A stretch of DNA of 64,000 nucleotides from Brachionus manjavacas. Lineage: Eukaryota > Rotifera > Eurotatoria > Ploima > Brachionidae. The notes under the pieces are model-generated. The model was not told the DNA's origin. It searched no databases and worked only from the letters and a program-made list of their open reading frames with translations. Position numbers and translations under genes: made by a program. Shown one piece after another: positions 1 to 10,080 of this stretch (its first letter is position 1; the number at the start of each line of letters is the position of its first letter). The DNA lies in the NCBI GenBank assembly GCA_019054805.1, contig JAHQIY010000004.1, positions 1,178,001 to 1,242,000 on the forward strand, given 5' to 3'.

Positions 1-62
1 TTAAACGGAAAAAAAAGATAAATAATTCAAATAGATTAAAATTTATATTTAATTATTGAAAG

Positions 63-160
63 ACTGGGTTTAGTCAGATAGATGAACCATAGTTCATCTA
101 TAATGTGAACAGTTCTTGTTCTCAGGTTTTGTGAACCATTAGTTCAGCTAATTTTTTTGG
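63..160. repeat. Short repeat with GAAC palindromes (composite MITE family B, arm fragment)
   Basis: The stretch carries the family signature GAACCATAGTTCATC followed by TTCTTGTTCTCAGGTTTTG and GTGAACCATTAGTTCA. The same string occurs at about 30466-30560 and in reverse at 2090-2170 and 30975-31080. It belongs to the composite repeat family whose better copies lie at 3465-4304 and 30290-31478. Confidence 0.6.
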
Positions 161-186
161 TTCACGCAAAGGTGAATCAAAATAGA

Positions 187-528
187 ATTAATAATAATAA
201 TAATTAAAGCTATGATGTGGATAAACCACATGAAATGAGGTTTCACCCTCACTGTGATAGCTTGCTTAAGTCTATTAAATCAATTTTGTTTTTAAATTCA
301 TTGACAGTAGTTGAATTAACAATTTCATTCGTTAACCTATTCCAAACAGTTGATACTCTGTTTGTGAAAAAGTTGTATCTTTGGTCGCAGTTTTTAACCA
401 GTTGTCTCTCTACTACATATTCATGACTTCTTGGTGCCAGACGAAAACCATTGCCTTCGTTTTTAGATAAAAGGGGCTTGAACCAGTTAACCTTTTCAAT
501 TAGTTGAATAAATTTCAAATTAGATGAA
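187..528 (-). mobile_element. 5'-truncated CR1-group LINE, C-terminal end and (ATT)n tail
   Basis: The minus-strand frame 518-249 encodes the typical extreme C-terminus of CR1/Jockey-like ORF2, with the pattern RQLVKNCDQRYNFFTNRV then W..L...IVNSTTVNEFKN. The same tail is seen in the LINE at 36.2-39.6 kb and at 32.4-32.7 kb. After the stop a short 3' UTR with a small hairpin runs into an (ATT)n tract at 205-187, the usual 3' tail of these elements here. Only the last 90 codons remain, so this is a dead-on-arrival insertion. Confidence 0.8.
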
Positions 529-754
529 AAAACTTTTGGATTGTGTGAACAAATTAAATAAAGTTATTTAACAGAATGCCTGATTCTCGGAACTGATTTA
601 AAATTAAAAATTTGGAGTTAAAAAATTGTTTGGTTTTTTATTTGAAGGAGCTGTACAATGGCAAATTGAAGTTTGAGATCAAGATCAAAAGATCAAATAT
701 AAATTGTAATATTTTTTTAGTAAAAGAAAAGACATAAATTTTTTCCAAAGCAAT
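529..754. other. AT-rich spacer, no gene
   Basis: No coding signal. It holds one weak copy of the GGAGC hairpin-type motif near 645, followed by low-complexity A/T sequence. Confidence 0.5.
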
Positions 755-1025
755 TACTTGACATGTCATGTCAAGTTTATTTTTATTTTCATTTTTCATT
801 TTTTGAGACAAAAAAATTACTATTTTAAATTATATAATTTATCTAATTGGAAAAATAACATTATTTAAGCTTGAATAAATGGATATAAAAGTCATAAATT
901 TAATTTTTGAATTAACTTAACCTGAATTAGTTAAATTGTTGATTGTTTTTGTTAAATAAATTAGAAATCAATCATTTTGATGTAAATTTGATAATGAACC
1001 ATTATTATACACAACATGTCAAGTA
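755..1025. mobile_element. 271-bp MITE with 12-bp terminal inverted repeats
   Basis: The left end TACTTGACATGT and the right end ACATGTCAAGTA are perfect inverses. If the outer TA is the target duplication, this fits a Tc1/mariner-type non-autonomous element. The left end continues into a second inverted copy, so ACTTGACATG/CATGTCAAGT also forms a local hairpin at 756-776. There is no coding capacity. Confidence 0.6.
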
Positions 1026-1844
1026 GTGTTTAGTATTTATTTCTTAAAAATTATCAAAATCCTTAGTTTAATCAAGTTTTAAAATTTTAAATGATCGTTT
1101 TTATCTTAAAATTTGATTTAAAACTTCAATTTGCCTGTACAATTAGCATTTGCTTTGATCTGGTTGACCTTGTATTAAGCTTTCAAAAATCCCAAATACC
1201 CAAATTCGCTCTCTATTTAAATCCTTGCCTTTAAATACAAATAAAAAAAAAAAAAAATTAAAATTAATTTTTCATTCTTCAAGTTCTTCAATTTGGGGAA
1301 CATAATTTAATTTATTATCTAATTATTTTTGTTTCTGTCTTGTTTTTTACATTTGGCTTTCTTCTAACTTGATGAAAAAATTTCAAAATAGGTCAATAAT
1401 AGAGTTAGGATTCTTTTACTCTACCCTAAATATTCTAGGTAGAATAAAAGTAACCTTTTCAGACCCAAAAAAATATTGAGTCTATAAAAGTTACTTTAAT
1501 TTTACCTAGAATATTATTCCCTAAAAAAATGCTAAAAAAAGGGAAAATCACTCGGAGTAATTTTACATTACAGTAATAAAACTGAAAAAAACTAAACATT
1601 TTTTTGCAACAATTTTTGCAGCTAATTAATTCAAAATTCACATTAATTCAAAAATTATGAATAGAGAAGAAATACAATTAAACGACACTAGGAACAATAA
1701 CAACAATTAATTGATAAAATCGAATAACTCAATCTTTTTTTATTTTTTCTCTTCTGGTCAATTGACATTTTCAGTTTATAATTTAAAGTAAAAACTCAAT
1801 TTTTATTTTTTTTTAAACTTTACAATATGTAAAAATTTCGGGAT
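1026..1844. other. AT-rich stretch with an imperfect 25-bp hairpin
   Basis: No gene seen. An imperfect inverted repeat pairs 1430-1454 with 1490-1514, built around TATTCTAGGTA and TACCTAGAATA. The same motif recurs at about 2027-2045, which suggests a decayed TIR element across this stretch. Confidence 0.4.
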
Positions 1845-1940
1845 CACTTTCCTAACATGGGGCTGAAAAGAAGGCTATCGTCTTTCGGAACTGCCCAGGA
1901 TATCCACCCAAATTATTTTTTTAATAAAAAAAAAATTATT
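1845..1940 (+). repeat. LINE/SINE 3'-end repeat with A/T tail
   Basis: A GC-richer patch ending AACTGCCCAGGATATCCACCC and then an A/T-rich tail. A diverged relative is at 60448-60540 (AACTGCCCGGGAGTTTTCCCC followed by a TATTATTTTAATAATAATAA tail). The shared layout, conserved patch then AAT-type tail, points to the 3' end of a retroposon family. Confidence 0.45.
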
Positions 1941-2089
1941 GATATAATTAAATAATTGATATAATTGATAATTTGAATAAATTATTTTCTATTAAATTAC
2001 TTTTTTAGTATTTTTTTAGGGAATAATATTCTAGGTAGAGTAAAAAAGACGGCACCCCAATACAAAATTCATAAAATTAGGTGAATTAA

Positions 2090-2625
2090 TGGTTTATACC
2101 TGAGAACAAGAATTTTTCCAGTAACAGATACAGATCAACCAAAGTTTACCTAACCGACTAGACCCGAAAAACTTTGTATTTTCTTTTTAAATTTTGACTT
2201 AAGTGATAATTGTGTGATTAATTTTAACAAAAACTCAATTTGGCAAGTTTTTTTTTCTATTTAACTTTTTTGAAATTTTGAAATTACGTTGTTTTATTAA
2301 AACTCAATACTTAAGCATGTTAAAATTTGAAATATAAACACGCAATTATTTTTAGAAATGTAGAAAAAAAATAGAAAAAAAAAACTTCCCATTTGTAAAA
2401 AATGGAAAATGGAAAACAGAGCGTAGGTAGTTTTCTAAACTAAAAGTATTATTCAAAGGACCAATTTATCACAAACCCAAAGTCAAAATCTATTAAAGAA
2501 AAAACAAAGTTTTCATGCTTGCAATATTATTTTTTTTTGAAACATCGCACTTTTTCAATGTTATTTCAATATTGGAAACATTTTGTAATTTTGTAATTCA
2601 AACACAAAAAATTAGACCAAATTAA
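2090..2625. repeat. Composite MITE family B, degraded copy
   Basis: It contains the reverse of the GAAC-palindrome module (CCTGAGAACAAGAAT... CCGACTAGACCC) at 2095-2165, the reverse of the internal module GCTCTGTTTTCCATT at about 2400-2425, and the terminal module GAAACATCGCACTTTTTCAATG...AACACAAAAAATTA at 2538-2615. These modules occur in the same association at 3465-4304, 30290-31478 and 56083-56694. Confidence 0.55.
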
Positions 2626-3464
2626 ACTTTTTATTTTTTTCCAATTAATATTTTTTTCGAAGTATCAAACAGATTGAAAATAAAAATAAATATTTAAAAA
2701 TAAAATCAGATTTTATGTATCGATTTCAAGGTTAATCAAAAGGCTAGTGCCCATGTCTTAAGAGACAGATTAAAAACTCATTTATTAAACTAATTATTGA
2801 AAAAAAATATTTAAATTTAAGAAAATAAAAAATTAAAATTGAATAGACTTATTGATTTAATAGTTATTTGATAAAATTTAGCGACAAGTTATTCAAGGTA
2901 AAACGTTTAAATTTTGAAATAAAATATATTTAAATTAAATCAATATTTTTAAAATGGCAAGCTTAAGCGTTTAAAACTCCAACATTGATCTATTGACCAC
3001 AAAGAAATTTATCAATATTGAGTAAATATGTTCAAAGGTTTTTTGCACTTTTCGATTTGACCACCGGTTCAATTAGGCTATTGAAATATAATTCAAATTT
3101 CCTCAGTAATTTTTCTTTAATTTCTCTTTTAAATTCAGAGGTGAGTTGTAATAAAAAAGACATTTGTAAGAGAAAGTTAGCATTCTTCATCATCCTATGC
3201 GGAAATGAATGAAGAACATACATTTCTAAACGTTTATTTACTTCATTAAAGCTATTCGCTTCAAGTCTTTCATTTCAATTTTTTATGATAGAAATGAAAT
3301 AACTCTTAGCTAATTTATATATTGCTTATTTTGAAATAAAGCAAAAAAGGATAGAGTAATAGTCAAAATACGGTAGTATAAGAGTCTTGAAAAACTGGAC
3401 CATTACTGAAGTAGTAAGATAGAATTTCTCATGTTAGAAAATAGAAAATAATTTCCCATTAACT
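2626..3464. other. AT-rich spacer, nothing recognised
   Basis: Short frames on both strands near 3018-3223 overlap each other and show no domain, codon bias or splice context. I see no gene. Confidence 0.5.
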
Positions 3465-4304
3465 TGGTTTAATTTTTTGTGTTTGAATTACAGAATGTAT
3501 CCAATGTTGAAATTACATTAAAAAAATGCGATGCTTCAAATATTCAGTTTCAAAAAAAAAATTTTAAGTTAATGTTGCGAACATAAAAAACTTTGTTTAT
3601 TTTTTTTATAAATTGTGACTTTGGGTTTGTGATATGATGATCCCTAAGGATATTTGTAGTTTAAAAAACTATCTTCGCTCTGTTTTCCATTTTCCATGAA
3701 TTAAGTATTTGTTAAAATGCACCAAACGAAAGTCAATTATCTCTATAGTCAAAATTTATAAAGAAAAAATCAAAGTTTTCAAGGCAAGTTCCTTGTTCTC
3801 AGATTTTAGTTCACCTATTTTGAGTTTTTTCATCTATTTTCATCTATGGAAAAAAGCTATAATATTAAAAAATAAGATAGAAAAAAAACAATTATATAAA
3901 AAAATTAAAGTTGAGCAGGTATTATTTTGCGATTTTTAGATGAATCTATGTTAACACCAGGTCAACCAGATCCAAGAAAATGCTATTTCTAAAGCTCCTT
4001 TTTTTATATATTTTTATTCTGAAGTAGCATTAGCTCGGTACAAATAAACAGATAAATAAAAAAATTATGTAAAAGTTAAAAAAAGAATTTTCAATATATT
4101 TCTTTTTTTTAATTTTCAAACAAAAATTAAACTCATTCTATTTCATTATAAAGTTTATTTTCAAATATGAAAATGCTTGCAATATTAACTTAAATTTTTT
4201 TTTTTTTAATTTTAAACTGAAAAAAATATTTGAAACATCGCACTTTTTCTATGATATTTCAACATTGGATACATTTTGTAATTCAAACACAAAAAATTAA
4301 ACCA
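3465..4304. mobile_element. Composite MITE family B, best copy, long TIRs
   Basis: An 840-bp unit bounded by long inverted repeats of about 130 bp: the left end TGGTTTAATTTTTTGTGTTT at 3465 is the reverse of AAACACAAAAAATTAAACCA ending at 4304. The inner arms match too (CAATGTTGAAAT... CGATG / CATCG...ATTTCAACATTG). Inside are the GTTTTCCATTTTCCAT module, a GAAC-type module and a hairpin TAGCATTAGCTCGGTAC followed by AAATAAA repeats. There is no transposase. At least four relatives lie in the window. Confidence 0.7.
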
Positions 4305-4317
4305 CTTGTATTTATAT

Positions 4318-4600
4318 ATTAGATGCAAATCTAGAAAAATTAAGGTATTGATCAATTATGAAACCTAATAAGCAGATCTCCTCTACAACTTAGATGTCTT
4401 CATCACCTACTTTAATCTTGATTCAATTTTTCTTATATTCATAAATCATGCAAAAAGTTTTGGACCAGTTGATAACAATTTTGTAAAAAAAACACCTTTC
4501 ATTTAATTTTTTTGTTGTAACATCTAAAGCCGTTTCGAGGTCTTTATCAGAGATACCTATTGCTGTATCATCTGCAAGCATTTCAATGCTTTTTTGATAT
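4318..4600 (-). mobile_element. LINE reverse-transcriptase fragment (palm/thumb)
   Basis: Read on the minus strand, 4600-4320 encodes the RT catalytic box as EMLADDTAIGISDKDLETAL. After in-frame decay it continues with INWSKTFCMIYEYKKN and VVEEICLLGFIIDQYLNFS. These correspond to the ADD box, the downstream N..K motif and the LLG..ID..L.f thumb motif of non-LTR retrotransposons. Flanking sequence is not readable as RT. This is a plain LINE fossil, not placed in a clade. Confidence 0.75.
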
Positions 4601-5413
4601 TTTCTGATACGTTTTTAATTTTAATTCTAAGTTTGATAGACTTAGCCAAGGAATGGAGCCTTACTTGCCAAGTTGATCTAAAGATGCGAAAAATAAATTG
4701 CTCTATTGACGATGGTCAAGTTGTGGTCGATTTAAGCATCTGTTATCAAATGATTACAATACCGACTAGACCCTATTTTTTTCCTTTTAATTATACTAAA
4801 TTAAATCAAAAAATTAAAATTTCTTTTAATTAATTAATTTTATTTTAATTTATTCAAAAAATTACGCCAGGCTTGGCGATGTTTAACAAAAAATTAAAAT
4901 AAAAATAGAAATAGTTTAGTTCGCAAAAGTAAAGTTTTTTTTCTTTTAATGAGAAAAATAAAAATAGACTGAACAATTTCTTTTAATGAAAGAAATTCAT
5001 AATTTTAATTTACAAAAATTTTTTTTAATCATAAAATTACTTCATAAATTAAATTCAATTATTATTCATTTTTAAGTAAAAAAAATTTTTTTTAGTTATT
5101 TTATTTAGATTCAAGTCGTTTTTGTTCGTGTCAGTCAAGATTTAAAGGTTTGGATTATTCTACTAATAGTTAACTAATAGTTTACTTACAGGAGAATAAT
5201 CCAAACCGGAGAATAAAATTTCTTTTGTCTTAAAAAACGGTAGGAAAAATCGGGGATAATTTCCTTTTTTAGACTTTTTTTTTATTAAGTTATTTTTCGG
5301 ATATATTTTAATTATGGAATAAAAAACGAGGACAATTGACAAATGACCAATATTAGGGCTAAATGTTTTATTTTAGAAATTCACCAAAAATATTTGAATT
5401 TTATTTAAAAAAG
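4601..5413. other. AT-rich region upstream of the zinc-finger exon, with a perfect 15-bp hairpin
   Basis: The inverted repeat GGTTTGGATTATTCT (5147-5161) and AGAATAATCCAAACC (5193-5207) is perfect with a 31-nt loop. If the zinc-finger gene is transcribed through here this is intronic. I could not find the upstream exon that should supply the first zinc-binding cysteine. Confidence 0.5.
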
Positions 5414-6078
5414 GATGCAATGGCACTTTTCGATACTACAACAATTTGCTCACTCATAAAAAGTGTCATTTAAAAACACTTTTGAATAACAGTCCGGTTG
5501 AAGACCAAAGTAAAAGTGCCAATCCAGATTTAGACATTGCATTTACTGAAGCGGATTCGTTTACACCTTGTTTGAGTCAGTATGTAACACCAGCATATCA
5601 GGAATCAGATGAGCTGGTCGGTTTTGTAAACGAAGACATTCTTGACAATCAAGAGCATGTTATTAATATGAACAGTGATGACGAGGAGTATACAACTTGT
5701 GCAGTTGTGCTCGAGAACCTTTTTGGTTCGGCTCGCACTGATTATAAATCAAATCATGCTTATATAGAAAAATACAGATGTAAGCGCAAGAACCTAAAAG
5801 ATAGCAATTGTTTTGTTAAACGGGTTAAGAGTCTTGATTGTGAAGAAGTTGATCTAATGGGCAATGGACAGTCACCGTCTTTCTCCGGATCGTCGACCAA
5901 CTCATCTTTGGACTCTATTAAATCAACTTTGAAGCAAACACTGACATCCAAACAGCTCAGAAACAGACCGCTATCAAGCTCTTTGTCATTTGACATTGAT
6001 TATACAAATGAACTTAAAGACTCGATTAGCCTACCGGATAGTTCAGATGTTTGCTTTATTAATTGTTTGGACTTTTGA
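5414..6078 (+). CDS. Terminal exon of a C2H2 zinc-finger protein gene
   Basis: The frame opens after a stop at 5395. Its first codons read GCNGTFRYYNNLLTHKKCH, exactly the second half of a C2H2 finger: C-x3-F-x5-L-x2-H-x3-H. The first Cys of the C-x2-C pair would come from an upstream exon, so the open frame is best read as a 3' exon with an AG acceptor just before 5414. The remaining 200 or so residues form a Ser- and acid-rich tail with a Lys/Arg patch (KYRCKRKNLK, FVKRVKS), likely low-complexity regulatory sequence. The stop at 6076-6078 is followed by AATAAA at 6162-6167. No ATG fits the start; translation from a TTG inside the finger would be an artefact. Nuclear DNA-binding is inferred from the finger alone; the family member is not identified. 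Confidence 0.7.
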
Positions 6079-6161
6079 TAACTATTTAATTTGTTTATTT
6101 TGATCAATTTTTGCAATGATCTCAAAGTACCGTTATTTATTTTAGTGTAAATAATTCTAGT

Positions 6162-6167
6162 AATAAA
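6162..6167 (+). promoter_or_regulatory. Polyadenylation signal AATAAA for the zinc-finger gene
   Basis: A canonical hexamer 84 bases past the stop codon on the coding strand. AT-richness makes chance matches common, but the spacing is right. Confidence 0.4.
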
Positions 6168-6250
6168 TTTTTTGGATTTAAAATTTTACTTAAATCTTAA
6201 TTATTAATGGCATATGAATATCGCTTCAGTAAAAAAAAAGAAAAAATTAG

Positions 6251-6758
6251 TACCGTAAAACCTTGCAAACTACCCCGGGGTTATAGTGTGTAATTTGCTA
6301 TAGCCCCCCCACCATAATATATGAAATAACCCCATGGGTTTAAAAAAAAAAATTCTGTATTACACCGGGGTTGTATTAAAAAATTAATTAAAATTCTTAT
6401 AATAATACTAACAGATTTTCAGTATAACGCCATGGGATAATTTTAATAATTATGATATTGTCTCATGGGATTGCATTATTAAAAATAATACACACCCATG
6501 ATATTATTTAATATTTTTTTTAAATTTTTTTATTAATTTTTTTTCAAAAGTACCGAAATTTTCTTTAAAAGCCCAGTCAAAAATTAAACTTTTTTCCGTA
6601 CTACCCCATCAATTCAAATAAATAATTTCAATATAAGCCCGGGCTTCTAATTTATTTTTTTTTAAAATAATTTTACAGAATAAATTGCTGTTAAATTATA
6701 ACCCCCCCCCCATTTTCTCGTTTGAACCCCATGGGGTAGTTTGTAAGGTTTTACGGTA
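6251..6758. mobile_element. MITE family A, 508 bp, TA target site
   Basis: The left end TACCGTAAAACCTTGCAAAC and the right end GTTTGTAAGGTTTTACGGTA are near-perfect inverses for about 27 bp, extending to CTACCCC/GGGGTAG. The outer TA on each side fits a TA target duplication. The interior is unusual for this genome: runs of C and G (ACCCCGGGG, GCCCCCCCACC, ACCCCCCCCCC) and several CCCATGGG-like palindromes. No ORF. A diverged second copy lies at 53246-53811. Confidence 0.8.
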
Positions 6759-6839
6759 AATATAATATATTATTGAGTAAAAATGATTATCCCATCAGTA
6801 AATTTTATTTAGAAAATTATCTTCAGCAAAATTAATTTT

Positions 6840-6900
6840 TAGCTATTTATTTGATTATCTGTATCGAGCTAGTGCTCCTCCAGAAAAAAACATAGAAAAA
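6840..6900 (-). repeat. GAGC...GCTC hairpin retroposon tail motif
   Basis: Reverse-strand copy of the GGAGCxxxxGCTCGGTAC hairpin motif that recurs near 4030, 31215, 51746, 56430 and 58907, generally followed by AAATAAATA repeats. Confidence 0.4.
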
Positions 6901-7198
6901 ATAAAATATTACAAGTTAAAAATGTTATGTTGAAAAATTGAGACAATAAAAAATTACTATGAAAAAATAAAAAAAAAATTTAAAATAATTTAAAATGTTA
7001 AATTTTTTAATTTTATTAATTATTATTCATTTTTTTTAGCTAATAAAAATAACAATTTATTCTGCAAATTAATTAAAAAAATCAGTAAAAAATAAAACAG
7101 TAAATTAATTGAACTAATTTAAGTAAATTGACATAACTTGTCAATTTTATCATTTACTTGATTTTTTAACACTTAACAGACAAATCGAACAATAACAC

Positions 7199-7306
7199 AT
7201 GAAAAAATTGTCAAAGTTTCCATTGGTAGATAAACAGACCCCGATTGGACAGAGACGTGGACCTGGACGTCCGAAAAATGCTAAAAGAGCACTCATCAAA
7301 CAGTAA
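7199..7306 (+). pseudogene. C-terminal tail of a MULE-type transposase (AT-hook)
   Basis: A 35-codon frame ending TPIGQRRGPGRPKNAKRALI plus KQ and a stop. The AT-hook-like core RGPGRPK followed by AKRAL..Q is the usual end of invertebrate MULE transposases, and a parallel tail (RGVGRPKKQSNS) follows the SWIM finger at 51.2-51.6 kb. A stop lies two codons upstream of the ATG, so nothing more of the protein is attached. DNA binding by the tail is inferred from the motif. Confidence 0.55.
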
Positions 7307-7479
7307 TTTCCAGTCAGTTAACTAAAATTCAATAAATTTACTGAATAAATAGATATTTTAGCTATTTCGACTATCAAGCCTCCACTTTTTTTAGGTAAAA
7401 TTTTTGAAAAAACATAAGGTTAAATTACAATCAACTTTATTATTTATTATACAATTATTTAAACTCGGACTTAATTTAA

Positions 7480-7725
7480 TACAAAATTTAAAGGATCTTG
7501 TAAAGAAGAGGCTTTTTTTGAATCATAGTTATGTTCGAAGTTTTCCACGCTCTCGGAACTCTACCTTCTTGAAAAGATAAATTAAAAAGTTTTATGATTT
7601 CTATTAATGAATTTCTAGATAGGTTTTTTAATATTAAATTATGTATTTGGTCACATCCTGATGCCGCTACATTTTCATTGTTTATAAAATCTTATCGTTC
7701 CAGAATGTTCCTAGCGAAAGGCGTG
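7480..7725 (-). mobile_element. LINE reverse-transcriptase fragment (fingers)
   Basis: The minus strand reads FINNENVAASGCDQIHNLIL then IIKLFNLSFQEGRVPRAW and KTSNITMIQKK. This matches the SPG.DgI.n..lk... lfN.sl..G.vP..Wk...i.mI.KK segment N-terminal to the catalytic palm of non-LTR RTs. It breaks off before the catalytic box. Confidence 0.7.
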
Positions 7726-8065
7726 AGGCAAATATAATGTCACTAGACAAATAAAAAGAAGGCTCTGTAACGTTTCATAGCAAGCTATTTTTTTACTGCA
7801 AGACAAAATTCATCACATCTCTAATTTTTTCATTGCATCATTTTTTTTTTATAGGAACTAATTTTTTTTAATTGAATATAATTTATGGAAGATGCTACAT
7901 ATAAGTAAAATATCTTTCCGTTGCATTGTCTTACGACAGATAACTATCTGAAAAAAAATTTTCTTCGCATAGTGAGTGAATCGTCCGAATTTTTAAAAAT
8001 TACATATAATTTGATTGGTTGAAAAAATAAATTTGATTGGTTGAATTTGGAGTGAATGATTTTTG
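7726..8065. repeat. Repeat stretch shared with 15.2-15.7 kb and 10.9-11.0 kb
   Basis: The string TAAAATATCTTTCCGT with nearby CAGATAA at 7905-7950 recurs at 15248-15290. The 98-bp stretch CATAGTGAGTGAATCGTCCG ... GGAGTGAATGATT at 7968-8064 has a diverged direct copy at 10939-11034. No gene. Confidence 0.5.
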
Positions 8066-8073
8066 TTAATAAA

Positions 8074-9966
8074 TCAAATTTTTTTATTCAAAAAAAGGAA
8101 CGTATAAAATATGAAAAAAAAATCACAAAAAACAGCCAAATAAAAAAAAAACAAAATTTTAATAGTCAAACAATTTCCTATAAGATAGTTTAAACTACAC
8201 TGTTTTAATAGTATCTGTTTCAAGCACGTATCAGCTCGATTAGATGCTCTAAAATAATATGAGGTGGTGAAATCGTTGAATTTCTCTAAACCTTCTTGGT
8301 TAAAATGATTAACATTTATATTTTCTTTATAAAATTCATGCAGATGATTGACAAAAGAATGCATATATGGAGTAATATCGGTTTGATGATAGACTTTTAA
8401 AAAATAACTTAACCATTTCTCAGTTTTTGTTTTAATATCATGCGATTTTGGCGGCCTTTCCGTTTTCATGCTTAAATAAATTTGAAAAAAATATTTCCAA
8501 ATCAAACTGATAAATTCTTTTGATTGTAATCTATCACTAAAAATATTAAATTCTATTTTTTCAAATATTTTGACTCTTTTGAATGCCGGTAGCTTATTTA
8601 GAATTGATGAAAATGAATTTTTCTCACCGTTATAAAAACTAATTGAAATCCCGCAAACTTCTTTTATAAAATTACGCATTTTATTTAGTTCACAGTGTTT
8701 ATTTTCGTTAAATATTGAACTGTCGCTAAATTTGTCAATTCTACATAAATCGTGAATTTGTAATTCAAACAATGTATCACTTATTCTTAAAAACAAATGA
8801 AGCGAATCAATAATAAAGTTCTGCGGCAAAACAGGCATCTCCGGCAAAACAGGCTCGACTTTATATCCTAAATGTAGAAATTTCGAATTTTTTTTTGACT
8901 TTTTGATTATTTCGGAACCCTTTTCATTTGATCTTTTTTTGGAAATTTTAGTTGAAAATAACTGTTCTTTAGGACATTCACACCACAGACAAGGAAAATT
9001 TGAATTTGCACTGTAAAGACCCAAAACAATTGACATCATTTTCCAATCAGATGAAAAATAATACACAATAGATATTATTTTGTCTTGAAAACTAAATGTT
9101 GTCATTGTCTTAATTTCATCCCATAATGCTCTTAACCAAGTTTTGACATTTTCATAATCCTCTTTTTCAACTCTAAATATCCCTAAAGGATAAACACCAT
9201 TTACTCCAGCTGCTTTTTTCCCTTCATTAATCACACTAAAGCAAAAGTTTTTAACCTTTGTAGTTCTTGACAATATGGTTCCGTCGGCTGTTAACTTAAT
9301 TTTGACCGAATCGCCACTCAAAATTTTTCTGTCATAGAGAAATTTGAGCTTGTTTGATATTTGGCCACATGGGTTTACATAATATCCTTTCTCTATTTCA
9401 TAAATTAAAAACATAGAGTTTAGACGCTCTCGTTCTAAGCGAATATGATGTAAACTTGGAACATTAAGTTTAAAGTCAGTTTTTAATGAGCTAAATGTTT
9501 TGTCAGATAAAAGATTCCTATCTTTATAATACAAAAAAAATTCGGTTGATTTTTCTTTTCCGAAGTCGGAAAAGATCTCTAATTGATAATTTGTATTTTG
9601 CAATTGAGATTTTTTTTCTTTTAGCTTAACTTTGTAAAAGTCTAATTGATAACTGTTAAGAAAAGGAACAATTTCACCTAAAACTGACCTAATTTTTAGA
9701 TTCAATAGGCTTTTTTGACTTTTACGTAATTTGAAAAAATCCTTTCTTTTTCTTAGTCTTTTTTCAAAATCCTTAATTTTTAGTTCTCGAGCAAGCAATT
9801 GGTCTTTGAGCTCTTGATTTTGTTTATTTAAAAAAAAATTGTAACAACTCAGCTTCTCAAGGCTATAATTTTTAAATATGACCTCAAAATTTAATTGATT
9901 AAGTTTGTTAATTAATTGATTATAATAATCTGTAGATAAAGTTATAGACATTGTGATGAATAGCAA
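8074..9966 (-). CDS. Putative RAG1/Transib-like DDE transposase, 630-codon open frame
   Basis: Uninterrupted frame; ATG at 9966, with a second ATG five codons in (MSITLSTDYY) that may be the real start. Residues about 50-115 are Lys/Glu-rich coiled coil. Motifs in order: ITLTADGT-type strand (seen as IKLTADGTILSR, about residue 230) followed by NFCFSVINE; SSDWKMMSIVLGLYSANSN and a zinc-type CLWCEC; FIIDSLHLFLRISD; HSFVNHLHEFYKE and NQEGLEKFNDF...YYFRASN. That order (D-G strand, Cys pair, IDxLH, H-rich helix, E with N) is the layout known for RAG1 and Transib cores, so D of TADGT, D of IDSLH and E of QEGLEKF are my candidates for DDE. The last 35 residues are very hydrophobic, AT-rich and probably read-through past a splice donor or old stop. 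I infer the family from motif order only; a host gene of unknown function remains possible. Confidence 0.5.
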   Translation of the reverse strand: MLFITMSITLSTDYYNQLINKLNQLNFEVIFKNYSLEKLSCYNFFLNKQNQELKDQLLARELKIKDFEKRLRKRKDFFKLRKSQKSLLNLKIRSVLGEIVPFLNSYQLDFYKVKLKEKKSQLQNTNYQLEIFSDFGKEKSTEFFLYYKDRNLLSDKTFSSLKTDFKLNVPSLHHIRLERERLNSMFLIYEIEKGYYVNPCGQISNKLKFLYDRKILSGDSVKIKLTADGTILSRTTKVKNFCFSVINEGKKAAGVNGVYPLGIFRVEKEDYENVKTWLRALWDEIKTMTTFSFQDKIISIVYYFSSDWKMMSIVLGLYSANSNFPCLWCECPKEQLFSTKISKKRSNEKGSEIIKKSKKNSKFLHLGYKVEPVLPEMPVLPQNFIIDSLHLFLRISDTLFELQIHDLCRIDKFSDSSIFNENKHCELNKMRNFIKEVCGISISFYNGEKNSFSSILNKLPAFKRVKIFEKIEFNIFSDRLQSKEFISLIWKYFFQIYLSMKTERPPKSHDIKTKTEKWLSYFLKVYHQTDITPYMHSFVNHLHEFYKENINVNHFNQEGLEKFNDFTTSYYFRASNRADTCLKQILLKQCSLNYLIGNCLTIKILFFFYLAVFCDFFFIFYTFLFLNKKI

Positions 9967-10080
9967 GACTAGAAATAAAGGATCTTAAGTTAATGAATTT
10001 ATTGATATAAGTTAATTGGTACAAAAATTTCTACTCCCAATGTCAAACAAGCCCAATTTCGCAAAATTCAAACAATTTTT

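Noticed and set aside
5446-6078. Complete gene starting at a TTG at 5446
   Set aside because: The finger motif is already in frame upstream of it, so this is an exon interior, not a start.
7967-8000. CATAGTG as a Transib/RSS-like heptamer end
   Set aside because: Orientation points away from the 630-codon gene and the same string recurs in direct orientation at 10938.
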